Of a DNA stretch of 64,000 bases, positions 1 through 8,848 are shown in pieces. Each line of letters starts with the position of its first letter. The stretch's first letter is position 1. The notes beneath the pieces are model-generated. The model saw only the letters and a program-made list of their open reading frames with translations, did no database searches and had not been told where the DNA came from. Source of the DNA: Gammaproteobacteria bacterium (GTDB lineage: Bacteria; Pseudomonadota; Gammaproteobacteria; Burkholderiales; Burkholderiaceae_B); the NCBI GenBank assembly GCA_030832095.1, contig JAURJT010000018.1:31531-95530 (forward strand), read 5' to 3'. Made by a program: the position numbers and the translations under genes.

Positions 1-4
1 AAGA

Positions 5-664
5 CTATGGCGTCTGCTTCGCTATTTGGTTTTGAAACTGAAGAACCTCGGCAGGGCATTGCCTAATGAGCGGCGTTATGTCTGACATTGAACCTTTCAG
101 CCACGTCTCATAGCTGTCAGGATTCAAGATCACCACCATACGCTTTTCGTCTTGCGGTTTGTGTAATAGCTTAAATGCAGCGTGGTCATCTGCGTTGACT
201 GTGAGCATGGTGTAGCTTTCTACCCAGCCAGCAGACGAGCGCCACGCTGACCATATTCCTGCAATACCCATTGGCGCGCCATCGGCCCGTGATACCTCAG
301 CCGCCACGGCCTTGCCGGTGCGCCAATCAGGCTCAAACACAGACAGCGCCGGAATAATGCAGCGTTGACCCTTTTTCCAGGCATCACGAAACGTGGGCTT
401 TTCAGCAATGGTTTCACTGCGTGCATTAAACGTGCCTTTAACCTTGCCATCTTTAGACCAATGAGGAATCAAGCCCCAGTGGCCGGTCAGTGCCTCGCGC
501 GCGGGGACAGCTTCGTCGCCGACCTCAGCATGCGGATGAGAGCGGATGAAGAGCCCTTCGTAACCCGGCCACATATCAGGTTTGCCGATATGTTCGAGCG
601 GGCCTAGCTCAAACGCTTGGCGTAATTGGTTGAGTTGGGTAACGGGCTTGTAGTGGCTGCACAT
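5..664 (-). CDS. yedK: SOS response-associated peptidase (SRAP/YedK-HMCES family)
   Basis: A 219-residue SRAP-domain protein. The family caps abasic sites in single-stranded DNA by a covalent thiazolidine link to the N-terminal cysteine, shielding them during replication. Visible here are Met1-Cys2 (the Cys becomes the reactive N-terminus after Met removal), Asn80 in the NARSET motif, Glu111 in VFEPDW, and His168 followed by a KRM motif. The length matches the family. The active-site surroundings deviate slightly from the usual FYEW and HxRMP forms (VFEPDW and RMVV). It is the last gene of the minus-strand group and probably has its own promoter, since the MaoC-like gene upstream ends 55 bp away. 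A LexA box was not recognised. The call is firm; regulation is unknown. Confidence 0.93.
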   Translation of the reverse strand: MCSHYKPVTQLNQLRQAFELGPLEHIGKPDMWPGYEGLFIRSHPHAEVGDEAVPAREALTGHWGLIPHWSKDGKVKGTFNARSETIAEKPTFRDAWKKGQRCIIPALSVFEPDWRTGKAVAAEVSRADGAPMGIAGIWSAWRSSAGWVESYTMLTVNADDHAAFKLLHKPQDEKRMVVILNPDSYETWLKGSMSDITPLIRQCPAEVLQFQNQIAKQTP

Positions 665-719
665 GGGTGGGATCTTTCCCGTCGCTTGTGTATCACGCTG
701 CGTTTGATGTGGCGAAGAT

Positions 720-1190
720 TTACCGAGGCCGACGCCGATACAAGATTGTCGCGATCATTTCTTGTACGGTTGTGTCATGCTGATTCACAATGTTGCGCTT
801 AAATGTAATAGTCCCTCGGTCGGGTTTGCTTGATTCTTTTTTTTCAATGACCGTTGATTTCATTCGAATGGTATCGCCGTGTTTAACTGGTGCAAGCAAG
901 CGCCATTTATCAATCTGTAGCAATGCCAGTAGTGTGCCGTCATTAATACCGCTGGCATATTGCAAGCCACCGGCAACACCATAAATCAATGGGCCATGCG
1001 CAATGGGTTCGCCAAATTGTGTCGTTTTGCAGTATTCAAAGTTGGTGTGCACCTCATTAAAATCGCCTGACAAACAAGCAAAATTAACGATGTCTGTGCT
1101 GGTGATCGTGCGCGCTGGCGTCACGAACTCTGCACCCACTTCAAAGTCTTCAAAATAACGGCCCCTGACTGCTGGTGTTGCGGTTGTCAT
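720..1190 (-). CDS. MaoC family (R)-specific enoyl-CoA hydratase-like protein
   Basis: A 156-residue single hot-dog-fold protein of the MaoC dehydratase family, which hydrates enoyl-CoA or related thioesters. The N-terminal RYFEDFEVG segment is typical, as is the hydratase-like loop around residues 35-65 with NEVHTN and GEPIAHGPLIYG; the Asp/His dyad of this family lies in such a region (SGDFNEVH here). The start is ATG with an AAGGAAG ribosome site upstream. It lies 15 bp after the DUF1993 gene and is probably cotranscribed with it. The substrate cannot be told; mesaconyl-CoA hydratase-like and nodulation-protein-N-like members share this architecture. Confidence 0.85.
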   Translation of the reverse strand: MTTATPAVRGRYFEDFEVGAEFVTPARTITSTDIVNFACLSGDFNEVHTNFEYCKTTQFGEPIAHGPLIYGVAGGLQYASGINDGTLLALLQIDKWRLLAPVKHGDTIRMKSTVIEKKESSKPDRGTITFKRNIVNQHDTTVQEMIATILYRRRPR

Positions 1191-1205
1191 GTGAATCTTC
1201 CTTGA

Positions 1206-1715
1206 TTAGTATGAACCCATAAAATCTTTCTTGCCGATTTCGACGCCATTGTGTCGTAGCAAGTTGTATGCAGTTGTGACATGAAAGAAAAATTGCGGCA
1301 TGCCGTATTTCAGAGCGTAATCTTCGACCGATAGTTTTTTCTCTTTCGGGGTGCCGGGGCGTAACACAATCTCTTTGACGGCGCTGCCCTCTAATTGAGC
1401 GGCGGTAAAGCCGTCGATCAGCCCTAGGGTTTTTGCAATACGTTGCTGGAGTTCGGCAAAGCTCTGCTCAGTATCCTCGTAGGCCGCCACTTCAACGCCT
1501 GCGATACGCGAAGGCACGCTTTTTGCAAAATCACAGGCAATTTGCACTTGGCGAACAAGCGCAAGCATGTCGGGAAACAAGCGCGATTGCAATAATGTTG
1601 CCGAATCGAATTTTCGCTGTTCGGCATACTGCTCGCCTTTTTTGAGCACGTCGCTGAGTGTCAAGAGCATCTGCTTTAAAACAGGAACGGTTGAGGTGTA
1701 GATAGAAACAGACAT
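1206..1715 (-). CDS. DUF1993 domain-containing protein
   Basis: A 169-residue soluble protein matching the DUF1993 family (related to the DinB-like four-helix fold) along its whole length. Recognisable elements are the N-terminal SVSIYTSTVPVLKQML, the KFDSATLLQSRLFPDMLAL segment, and the C-terminal FFFHVTTAYNLLRHNGVEIGKKDFMG block. The last carries a His-x6-His pair that resembles the metal ligands of DinB-superfamily proteins. The biochemical role of the family is not established. The gene sits 15 bp upstream of the MaoC-like gene and 48 bp downstream of the SDR gene, all on minus, so the three may form one operon. Confidence 0.88.
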   Translation of the reverse strand: MSVSIYTSTVPVLKQMLLTLSDVLKKGEQYAEQRKFDSATLLQSRLFPDMLALVRQVQIACDFAKSVPSRIAGVEVAAYEDTEQSFAELQQRIAKTLGLIDGFTAAQLEGSAVKEIVLRPGTPKEKKLSVEDYALKYGMPQFFFHVTTAYNLLRHNGVEIGKKDFMGSY

Positions 1716-1763
1716 AGGATTCCGATATGTTAGAGGTAAGTGAACAGAATAAATGAGACGTTG

Positions 1764-2510
1764 CTAGCGCCCGCCAGCAACGTCTAGTGTTGTTGTGGTG
1801 ACATAGCTCGCTTCGTCTGAAACAAGCCAGATAATGCCCTGCGCGACTTCAAGTGCTGTGCCGCCTCGTTTCATCGGCACAAGGTGTTCAAGTTCACGCA
1901 CGCGGTTAGGGATTCCGCCCGAGGCATGAATTTCTGTATCAATGAGGCCCGGTCTGACAGAGTTCACCCGAATCCCTTCATTGGCGACCTCTTTGCCCAA
2001 GCCGACCGTAAACGTGTCGACGGCGCCTTTAGCTGATGCGTAATCCACATATTGCCCTGAGGCGCCGATCCGCGCTGCGGCGCTAGATACGTTGACGATG
2101 GCACCGCCTTTTCCGCCGTGGCGTGTGCTCATGCGCTTGACGGCCTCACGGCTGCAAAGAAAGGTCCCTAAGACGGTGATATTGAACATGCGTTGCCAGC
2201 GTGCGACACTGATCTCGTCGACCCGTGCTGTGACGTCCACGATGCCAGCATTGTTGACTAAGGCGCTCAGAGGGCCTAATTCGGCATCCACTTTTTTAAA
2301 CATTGTCTGCACCTGAGCTTCGTCGGCGACATCCGCCTGCACGGCGATTGCGGTGCCGCCCTGAGCACGAATTTGAGCCACAATGCTTTCAGCGGCTTTC
2401 GCGTTGCTTGCATAGTTAACGGCGACGGAATAGCCTTTTGTTGCGGCAAGTAGGGCGGTGGCAGCACCAATACCACGGCTCGCACCGGTAATGAGTATGA
2501 CGGGCTTCAT
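1764..2510 (-). CDS. SDR family NAD(P)-dependent oxidoreductase
   Basis: A 248-residue classical short-chain dehydrogenase/reductase. It has the TGASRGIG cofactor-binding motif at residues 8-15, NNAG at 86-89, a catalytic Ser at about 142-143 and YASAK with Tyr157 and Lys161. The N-Y-A-S segment after beta-2 (VNYASNAKAA) favours NADP over NAD, by analogy with glucose dehydrogenase/FabG-like members. The length and C-terminus (TLDVAGGR) are those of FabG-like SDRs. The start is ATG with AGGAGC upstream. The family is certain; the substrate is not determinable. Confidence 0.92.
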   Translation of the reverse strand: MKPVILITGASRGIGAATALLAATKGYSVAVNYASNAKAAESIVAQIRAQGGTAIAVQADVADEAQVQTMFKKVDAELGPLSALVNNAGIVDVTARVDEISVARWQRMFNITVLGTFLCSREAVKRMSTRHGGKGGAIVNVSSAAARIGASGQYVDYASAKGAVDTFTVGLGKEVANEGIRVNSVRPGLIDTEIHASGGIPNRVRELEHLVPMKRGGTALEVAQGIIWLVSDEASYVTTTTLDVAGGR

Positions 2511-2592
2511 GCGGGTTGCTCCTAGTAATTGTTTTGAGCCACTTTACAAGAATGATTTCGTGAATAAACTAAAGTGACAGTTAAGGGTGAGC

Positions 2593-3885
2593 TTAAGTGG
2601 ATTCTTGACGAGCTAAAAACTTCTCATCCGATAGGGCAAGCAACCAAGCCATCGTCATCGCATAAAAGCCGATGGTGCGAATGCTGCGCATCATGAGTTC
2701 TGTCCAGCCAAAGATAAAAAATCCCAGACATAGCGCTAAGCCCATTGCTGCCGCGACCCTTGCAGGTTGCGGCACCTGCGTCCGCAGACGTCGGGCAAAG
2801 ATCCAGATTGGCGCGGCATAGATCAGCAATAACGCCATGAGCCCGAGCAGGCCGTGACTGGCCATGCTGAAGAGCATGTCATTGTGTGGTTCACCAAATC
2901 CTTGGCGGTAAACAAAATCCGACACAATTCCCTGACGCCAGTAATCTTCAAGCTTAGGACCAAAATTTTGTATGGTGCCATTACCAAACAGAGGATTGGC
3001 TTTAAACATCAGCCAAGAGGCTTGCCAAAGTTGTAGGCGGCCACATTCTGACGAAATCGCCAACGGATTGGTTAAACACTCGGCCGTTTGTGTCACCATC
3101 TGATACATGCGCTGGCGAAGAATCGGGCTTGAGGCTGAAATTGCGCCTGACAGTAGAATTGCAATCAAGGCGGGAAGTAATAATTTGCGCGCACTGGTTT
3201 TGCCTGTTGCCAGTACCCAGCCAATCAGGATAAAAAATGGGACGACCAACCAGCCGCCTCGCGTCTGGGTTGTGATGAAGCCAAGCAGGCCAACTGCCAT
3301 CGTCAAGACTTTAAAGGCAATTTCGGTCTTACGAAAGCGCGTCAACCGCCAGCCAATCGAAAACGTGGCTAGTGCTGCCATCATTAGTAGCAAATTACCG
3401 TACGACACTGCGTTGTGTTGAGGCACCTCAAGCGGCCGCCGAAAGGTCGGTAACGCGTACCAAAGGGCATACCCCGTGGCTGCCCAGGTCGCAATGACCA
3501 ACCCCCAGGTTGCTTGGCGCAACCACTGCGGGATGAGAGACAAACAGGCGCCTAATATCAGAAAAGTGCCCACACTTAAGCGCAGCGCGCGCTCGATTTC
3601 GTTGTCGATTCTGATGGTGCCCCGAGTCGCAGCGATGGTAATGACGACTAACGATACAAATAGAGCTGCAGCCAAGCCACGATAGTCTTTCCAGTCGCTC
3701 AATACGGCCTGATAGCCGCCGGTTCGTGACACACAAATAATTGCGCTGATGGCTGCCAAAATATAAAAAACCGTGCTGGCGCGGGCAAAATCCGTCAGCA
3801 GGGTGATGGGCATGGAGGCAATCAACACCGTGACTAAAAACGAGCCAAGACGTTGCTGGGCGCTGCAGGACGGGCGCGTAACCAA
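2593..3885 (-). CDS. O-antigen ligase / Wzy_C family polytopic membrane protein
   Basis: About 430 residues with roughly ten or more hydrophobic segments. A Wzy_C-type core lies mid-protein, with TQTRGGWLVVPFF at about 206-218. A long polar loop follows between about residues 255 and 345, containing RMYQMVTQ, NPLFGNGTIQNFG and GEPHNDMLFSMASHGLLG. The HND motif and the preceding Gly-rich FGNG element are hallmarks of WaaL/O-antigen ligase and polymerase proteins, which transfer lipid-carried glycans in the periplasm. I chose TTG at 3885 because a TTAGG-like site precedes it and an internal ATG would remove the first membrane segment. It is divergent from a GT4 glycosyltransferase, which supports an LPS or capsule role. 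Ligase versus polymerase cannot be separated. Confidence 0.82.
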   Translation of the reverse strand: MVTRPSCSAQQRLGSFLVTVLIASMPITLLTDFARASTVFYILAAISAIICVSRTGGYQAVLSDWKDYRGLAAALFVSLVVITIAATRGTIRIDNEIERALRLSVGTFLILGACLSLIPQWLRQATWGLVIATWAATGYALWYALPTFRRPLEVPQHNAVSYGNLLLMMAALATFSIGWRLTRFRKTEIAFKVLTMAVGLLGFITTQTRGGWLVVPFFILIGWVLATGKTSARKLLLPALIAILLSGAISASSPILRQRMYQMVTQTAECLTNPLAISSECGRLQLWQASWLMFKANPLFGNGTIQNFGPKLEDYWRQGIVSDFVYRQGFGEPHNDMLFSMASHGLLGLMALLLIYAAPIWIFARRLRTQVPQPARVAAAMGLALCLGFFIFGWTELMMRSIRTIGFYAMTMAWLLALSDEKFLARQEST

Positions 3886-4209
3886 ACGAGTACCTAAGTG
3901 TAAAAATTTACGGTTGGATCATACACGTTCTTGTGTGTTGTTTTGAATCTGATTCAGCGCGCGCACTCCCGTTCCTAGGCCTGGTTCCAGCCATCGCGCA
4001 AGCCGATTGGGTTAAGGGTAATTCAGTAGTGACAGTTAGGATAGAATCCGTCAGGATTCTGTCAGCTTGTGGTCAGCTTGTGGTCAGCAGGAGGTCGGTT
4101 GTTTGCCTGCTTGCGGAAGCGATTGTTGCGCCGCAGCATAAAAGACGACTCTGTACCTTAAGACGCAATAGCTTATAAATGAATTAAACCAGCCCGCAGA
4201 AATGCATCA
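3886..4209. other. Divergent intergenic region without a supported gene
   Basis: This gap of 324 bp separates the O-antigen-ligase-like gene from the glycosyltransferase. An 81-codon open frame on plus lacks codon-level or compositional support and I do not call it. The region contains a short perfect inverted repeat and an 11-bp tandem repeat, listed separately. It presumably carries both promoters, but no confident -35/-10 pair was recognised. Confidence 0.5.
4043..4093. repeat. Inverted repeat followed by an 11-bp tandem repeat
   Basis: AGAATCC at 4043-4049 and GGATTCT at 4054-4060 form a perfect 7-bp inverted repeat around a GTCA loop. It is followed directly by GTCAGCTTGTG at 4061-4071, an identical copy at 4072-4082 and a diverged third copy at 4083-4093. 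It lies about 120-170 bp upstream of the glycosyltransferase start and could be an operator or a slippage product. Confidence 0.6.
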
Positions 4210-5310
4210 ATGAAGATATTGTTCACCAACTTTCATCCTGGCATAGGCGGCGGGCATGTGACTTATATTGTGAGCTTATTGCTTGGCATGAAAGCGACAC
4301 ATAATCTTTTTGTGGCCTGCCCTGCGACCAGTCGCCTGTTCGGGCGTGCATCAGAAGTTGTTGGTGTTCAAACAATTGATATGTCTTTTACGACACGACC
4401 GTCTTCATGGTTTTCGGCGCGTGCGGCGTTACGTAAATTGATCTCGAAAGAAAATTTTGATGTGATACACGTCAACGGCTCGTCTGATCACAAGCAGGTG
4501 ATGCTCGCGCTGGTCGGCTTGGGATGTTCGCCGCGCGTGATTTATACCAAACATAATGATCGCGGGGTCACGAGTGTTGGACATCATTTGCGGGCGCATT
4601 TTTCGACTGACCATGTGATTGCTGTGAGCGACTATGTCAAAGATATGTTATTGAACTCGCCCTATAAGAAACGGTCGATATCAACGATCAGACACGGCAT
4701 TGACACTCAATATTTCTCGCCAGTCAGTCAGGTCGAGAAGACGCGGTTACGCGCCCAGTTTTTTGAACCAGAGGTTCAAGATAAGATTGTTTTGGGAAGC
4801 GCTAGCGGAACACATGAGGCGAAAGGTTGGCTGGATTTAGTACACGCGCTGTCGCTGCTTGAGCCTGAGCAACGAAAACATTTTCACGTTGCAGTGATTG
4901 GAGATCAACCTGACGAATACCTGCTTGCTCGGGCAGCCGCCCATGGTGTGTGCACCCATCTGAGTTTTTTGGGCTTGGTCGACGACGTGCGTGCTGTGTT
5001 ATCGGCGTGCGATTTGGGCTTTGTATTGTCGTACCACGAGGCTTTGTCGTTTGCCTGCCGAGAGAAGATGGCGATGGGCTTGCCGGTTCTTGTCACGCAG
5101 GCCGGTGGCTTAACTGAAAACGTTTGTAACGACCACGAGGGCTGGATTGTTCCGGTACGTAGTCCTGAGTCGATCAAGGATGTTTTGTTAAATATCCTGG
5201 CTAACCCAGCTCGGCTGAGTGTGATGGGCGCGCAGGCGCGTGCGCGGGCTGAGCGTGACTTCAATTTGAATGACTTTATTCGTGCAACGATGGCGGTTTA
5301 TCAGGCGTAA
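4210..5310 (+). CDS. Glycosyltransferase family 4 (GT-B fold)
   Basis: A 366-residue cytoplasmic or membrane-associated glycosyltransferase with two Rossmann-like domains. The N-terminal acceptor domain starts with KILFTNFHPGIGGGHVTYI, the Gly-rich loop usual in GT4 enzymes. The C-terminal donor domain has a KGWLDLVHALSLL segment and the SYHEALSFACREKMAMGLPVLVTQAGGLTE block, which holds the EX7E-like motif (Glu of HEAL and Glu of REKM, followed by GLPV). The family transfers a sugar from a nucleotide-sugar donor to LPS, capsule or lipid acceptors. It stands alone on plus, divergent from an O-antigen-ligase-like gene, which points to surface glycan assembly. Donor and acceptor are unknown. Confidence 0.9.
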   Translation: MKILFTNFHPGIGGGHVTYIVSLLLGMKATHNLFVACPATSRLFGRASEVVGVQTIDMSFTTRPSSWFSARAALRKLISKENFDVIHVNGSSDHKQVMLALVGLGCSPRVIYTKHNDRGVTSVGHHLRAHFSTDHVIAVSDYVKDMLLNSPYKKRSISTIRHGIDTQYFSPVSQVEKTRLRAQFFEPEVQDKIVLGSASGTHEAKGWLDLVHALSLLEPEQRKHFHVAVIGDQPDEYLLARAAAHGVCTHLSFLGLVDDVRAVLSACDLGFVLSYHEALSFACREKMAMGLPVLVTQAGGLTENVCNDHEGWIVPVRSPESIKDVLLNILANPARLSVMGAQARARAERDFNLNDFIRATMAVYQA

Positions 5311-5448
5311 CGGCCTGCCTCGCGCCTGCTAATCGTTGTATCTCAAAGTACCGTGATCGCGCTGTGAGTCACGTGCGCAATCTCAAGGCGTTTCACGCAT
5401 AGAGCAACTAAGCTCGTACAATCGCCCAAAAGGGAGTGCATAATCATA

Positions 5449-6429
5449 ATGAAAAAAAGACAAACTCTGGCGCTATTACTTGCTGCTGCATGTTCTTCTG
5501 TAGCCCTTGCGGCCGACCCGGGCAGCTCCTATCCAACCAAGTCGGTACGTGTGGTTGTAGGTTATCCCCCAGGTGGCGCGGGTGATATTTTTGGTCGACT
5601 GGTAGCGAACTATCTTTCGCAAAACATGGGTCAGCAGTTTGTAGTTGAAAACCGCCCTGGCGCTGCCGGAACCATCGCAGCGGCGCAGGTTGCGCGCATG
5701 CCGGCGGATGGCTATGCCCTGTATCTGGCCTCGGCGGGCGACTTCACGACAGCGCGTAGTAGTTTCGGCGACCGCCTGCCCTATAGTCCTGAGCGCGATT
5801 TCACCCACCTGACGCTGCTGGTCAAAGTCCCCTTGGTGCTCGTGGCGCATCCCTCTGTGCCCGCAGCGACCGTGCAAGAATTTATTGCTTACGCTAAAAC
5901 CATGCCGCGACAACTCAATTACGCGTCGTTTGGAAATGGTTCGACCTCACATCTATCGGCCGAAGCCTTTAACTTGGCGACTGGCCTCGAGATTTCGCAC
6001 ATCGCCTATAAAGGCAGCAGCCCTGCGGTGACAGATTTGCTTGCGGGGCGGGTGCAAGTCATGTTCGATACAGTGTTGAGTGCCTCTCGATTCACCAAAA
6101 CAGGTCAGTTAAAAAGTTTTGGGGTCACCACTTTAAAAAGGGTACCTCTGATGTCTGATACGCCAACGTTAAACGAAAGTGGCGTCGCGGGTTTTGACAT
6201 GGCCACGTGGCTGGGTCTGGTGGCCCCTGCAGGCTTACCAAGTCAGATCACTCAAGCGCTTGCCCTCAAGCTAGATGCTTTCACGAAAGATCCAGATATC
6301 CGAAAGCAGTTAGATGCGCTTGGGCTCTTGGTAGATGGTTCAGGCCCGGCGGCCTTCAGTGCCTTCATTGATGAAGAGTCAGCACGTATGGATAAGCTGA
6401 TTAAGAAGGCCGGTATTCGGTTTGATTAG
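5449..6429 (+). CDS. Bug/TctC family periplasmic substrate-binding protein
   Basis: A 326-residue protein with a cleavable signal peptide (KKRQTLALLLAAACSSVALAAD), then the Bug fold from about residue 28. Typical blocks are YPTKSVRVVVGYPPGGAGDIFGR, VVENRPGAAGTIAA, LNYASFGNGSTSHLSAE, IAYKGSSPAVTDLLAGRVQVMFD and the C-terminal WLGLVAPAGLP. Bug proteins bind small carboxylates and either feed TctAB permeases or act as orphan sensors. No tctA or tctB is in this window. An AAGGGAG site precedes the ATG. Its stop overlaps the presumed start of the DUF1275 gene, so the two are translationally linked. The ligand is not determinable. Confidence 0.93.
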   Translation: MKKRQTLALLLAAACSSVALAADPGSSYPTKSVRVVVGYPPGGAGDIFGRLVANYLSQNMGQQFVVENRPGAAGTIAAAQVARMPADGYALYLASAGDFTTARSSFGDRLPYSPERDFTHLTLLVKVPLVLVAHPSVPAATVQEFIAYAKTMPRQLNYASFGNGSTSHLSAEAFNLATGLEISHIAYKGSSPAVTDLLAGRVQVMFDTVLSASRFTKTGQLKSFGVTTLKRVPLMSDTPTLNESGVAGFDMATWLGLVAPAGLPSQITQALALKLDAFTKDPDIRKQLDALGLLVDGSGPAAFSAFIDEESARMDKLIKKAGIRFD

Positions 6430-7129
6430 CAAAGACATGCAATTTTTAAAAAATTTCGCGCTAAGAGTCGGGCTGCTTGACAAGGCAACGGGTGTCTATT
6501 TAATTACTTCTCTTTCTGGCTTGGTTGATGCGGCTTGTTTTATCGGACTGGGGCATGTGTTTGCAGAGATGATGACGGGTAACCTTTTGATGCTTGGCTT
6601 TTCGATAGGTGTGCATGGCTTGACGAGTAACATCGATCGTTATTTTTTAGTGATTAGTTTTTACGTGGTCGGGGTCATCGCGGGGTCTCGCATGCTAAAA
6701 AATAAAACGCTATGGAAGCAAGAGCGTTTTGGGTTTTTAGTTGAGTGGACGTTACTCTGTGCTGGCACGATACTCGCATTCACCATGCAGCCAGATGCAA
6801 CCAATGTCGCTGGCTATGTGCTGCTTGCTTTACTTGCGTTCGGTATGGGGATTTTGAATACCTTGATCCGAGTACATGGTCTTCCAGACATGGCTACGAA
6901 TGCGTTAACGGGTACCTTTACCGCGTTGGTGGCGGATAGCACCGCAGCAGCTGGTAATAATCACAATTGGGTGCGGCGCTTAAGTTCGATTGCGATCTTT
7001 CTGGCAAGCGCAGCGTTGGGCGCAGCACTCACGACCTATGGTATCCAGTGGACATTGATACTAGCCTGTCTTGTTTTGGGCATCGCGCTCGTGCCGTTGC
7101 TGTTTGGACAAGACCCGGCCGCCAAGTAA
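6422..7129 (+). CDS. YoaK/DUF1275 family membrane protein
   Basis: A 235-residue integral membrane protein with about six hydrophobic segments, of the YoaK (DUF1275) family. Diagnostic features are SGLVDAACFIGLGHVFAEMMTGNLLMLGFSIG near the N-terminus and a repeat-like GMGILNTLIRVHGLPDMATNALTGTFTALVAD further on. I keep the TTG at 6422, which overlaps the Bug stop by 8 bp and has AAGAAGG 12 bp upstream. The ATG at 6437 is an equally possible start. The molecular function of the family is unknown. Its overlap with a Bug gene is unusual and suggests it could serve in transport or sensing of the same compound, which is only inference. Confidence 0.87.
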   Translation: MISKDMQFLKNFALRVGLLDKATGVYLITSLSGLVDAACFIGLGHVFAEMMTGNLLMLGFSIGVHGLTSNIDRYFLVISFYVVGVIAGSRMLKNKTLWKQERFGFLVEWTLLCAGTILAFTMQPDATNVAGYVLLALLAFGMGILNTLIRVHGLPDMATNALTGTFTALVADSTAAAGNNHNWVRRLSSIAIFLASAALGAALTTYGIQWTLILACLVLGIALVPLLFGQDPAAK

Positions 7130-7171
7130 GAGGCTGGGCTTCTAGCAGCGAACCTAAGTCTGTCGATGCGA

Positions 7172-8749
7172 TCAAGCTGCCAAGGCTTTCAGAGGTTCTG
7201 CAATAGGCGAGCGAATCAAGTAATCAAACGCAGAGAGGGAGGCTTTCGCACCTTCGCCCATGGCGATGATAATTTGTTTGTACGGTACCGTGGTGCAATC
7301 GCCTGCAGCAAACACACCTGGCATTGAAGTCTCGCCTTTGTGGTCAACAATCACTTCGCCATGCTTTGAAAGCTCGACCGTGCCTTTGAGCCAATCGGTA
7401 TTGGGGAGTAAGCCGATTTGCACAAAGATCCCTTCAAGTTCAACAATATGCAGCTCGTTGCTGACACGATCTTGATAGCGCAGGCCGTTGACTTTTGTGC
7501 CGTCGCCCAAAACCTCTTTGGTCAAGGCGCTTTTGATGACAGTCACGTTAGGCAAGCTGGCAAGCTTGTTTTGCAAGACGGCATCCGCGCGTAGCTTGCT
7601 ATCAAATTCAAGCAGCGTGACGTGGCTGACAATACCGGCTAAGTCAATCGCGGCTTCCACGCCCGAGTTACCGCCACCAATGACCGCAACGCGTTTGCCT
7701 TTAAACAAGGGGCCATCGCAGTGAGGGCAGTAGGCCACCCCTTTGTTGCGATACTCTTGCTCGCCGGGTACGTTCATTTCTCTCCAGCGCGCACCGGTGC
7801 TCACAATTACCGCCTTGCTTGTTAGAACAGCTCCGTTTGCCAATTCAACTTCAAGACCATTTGCACCCTGACGCAAGGCCGTGGCACGTTGTAAATTCAT
7901 GATGTCGACTTCGTAGGTTTTGACGTGTTGCTCAAGCGCTTGCACTAACTTAGGCCCTTCGGTTTCTTTGACAGAAATAAAGTTCTCAATGCCCATGGTG
8001 TCCATCACTTGTCCGCCAAAGCGCTCGGCCAATACCCCCGTGCGAATGCCTTTACGTGCCGCGTAAATCGCAGCCGCAGAACCGGCTGGGCCACCGCCAA
8101 TCACCAACACATCAAACGTATCTTTAGCGTTGAGTTTTGCCGCGTCTTTTTGCGGGCTGTTGGTATCGAGCTTAGTCATGATTTCTTCGACACTCATGCG
8201 CCCCTGTCCAAAGGCTTCGTTGTTTAAGAGGACTGTGGGCACGGCCATGACTTGATGTTGGTCGACCAAGCCTTGAAACAGAGCGCCGTCAATCATCTCG
8301 TGCTCGACGTTTGGATTCAGTGCTGCCATGAGATTGAGCGCTTGCACAACATCTGGGCAGTTATGGCATGACAATGAAATAAAAGTCTGAAAGCGCAGTT
8401 TGCCGTCGAGTTCACGAATGCGTTCAATGATCTCTTGCTCAACCTTGGGTGGGTAGCCGCTCGCTTGTAAAATGGCCAGCACGAAAGACGTCATCTCATG
8501 ACCCATTGGTAGGCCTGAAAAGTGAATACGTGCGTCTTCGCCGATTTTGCCAACTGTGAAGCTCGGGGTGTGTTTGGCGTTGCCGGTGGTCGTGACCGTT
8601 ACCTTGTCTGATTGCTCGGCAACTTCATTTAATAGCTTGAGCATTTCAGCTGAGGCTGGGTTGTTATCTAACGAGGCGGTCAAAACGATTGGGCTCACAA
8701 TCTTTTCGAAATAAACTTTCAGTTGGGCTTTGAGGTTGTTATCTAACAT
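7172..8749 (-). CDS. ahpF: Alkyl hydroperoxide reductase subunit F
   Basis: A 525-residue flavoprotein disulfide reductase that passes electrons from NAD(P)H to AhpC. The N-terminal tandem thioredoxin-like domain carries SCHNCPD with a CxxC pair. The C-terminal thioredoxin-reductase-like part has [15 protein letters not shown] (FAD), CPHCDG with the active Cxx[15 protein letters not shown] (NAD(P)H) and [15 protein letters not shown] near the end. I start at ATG 8749 because AAGGAA sits just upstream and the protein then matches AhpF length; a longer frame to 8803 adds 18 non-homologous residues. It lies downstream of ahpC in the same transcript, separated by 99 bp holding a stable stem-loop. 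It is probably under OxyR control. Confidence 0.96.
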   Translation of the reverse strand: MLDNNLKAQLKVYFEKIVSPIVLTASLDNNPASAEMLKLLNEVAEQSDKVTVTTTGNAKHTPSFTVGKIGEDARIHFSGLPMGHEMTSFVLAILQASGYPPKVEQEIIERIRELDGKLRFQTFISLSCHNCPDVVQALNLMAALNPNVEHEMIDGALFQGLVDQHQVMAVPTVLLNNEAFGQGRMSVEEIMTKLDTNSPQKDAAKLNAKDTFDVLVIGGGPAGSAAAIYAARKGIRTGVLAERFGGQVMDTMGIENFISVKETEGPKLVQALEQHVKTYEVDIMNLQRATALRQGANGLEVELANGAVLTSKAVIVSTGARWREMNVPGEQEYRNKGVAYCPHCDGPLFKGKRVAVIGGGNSGVEAAIDLAGIVSHVTLLEFDSKLRADAVLQNKLASLPNVTVIKSALTKEVLGDGTKVNGLRYQDRVSNELHIVELEGIFVQIGLLPNTDWLKGTVELSKHGEVIVDHKGETSMPGVFAAGDCTTVPYKQIIIAMGEGAKASLSAFDYLIRSPIAEPLKALAA

Positions 8750-8775
8750 GGTGAGTTCCTTAATATTTGGTGAGC

Positions 8776-8824
8776 CTATTGGGCAGGGGTTTGTCCTCTC
8801 CAATAGACTCTCCGAAGAGAGTCT
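8776..8824 (-). promoter_or_regulatory. Intercistronic stem-loops between ahpC and ahpF
   Basis: In the ahpC-ahpF transcript the segment 8824-8805 reads as an 8-bp perfect stem (AGACTCTC/GAGAGTCT) closed by a UUCG tetraloop. A second 7-bp stem (CTATTGG/CCAATAG, 8776-8782 with 8800-8806) abuts it. No T-tract follows, so it is more likely an RNA-stability or attenuation element that sets the ahpC:ahpF ratio than a full terminator. The pairing is seen; the role is inferred. Confidence 0.65.
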
Positions 8825-8848
8825 GCTTGGTTGCTGCTTTGTCTGAAC

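Noticed and set aside
3933..4178. 81-codon frame in the divergent gap
   Set aside because: No recognised family, no ribosome site, and it spans hairpin and repeat elements in a promoter region.
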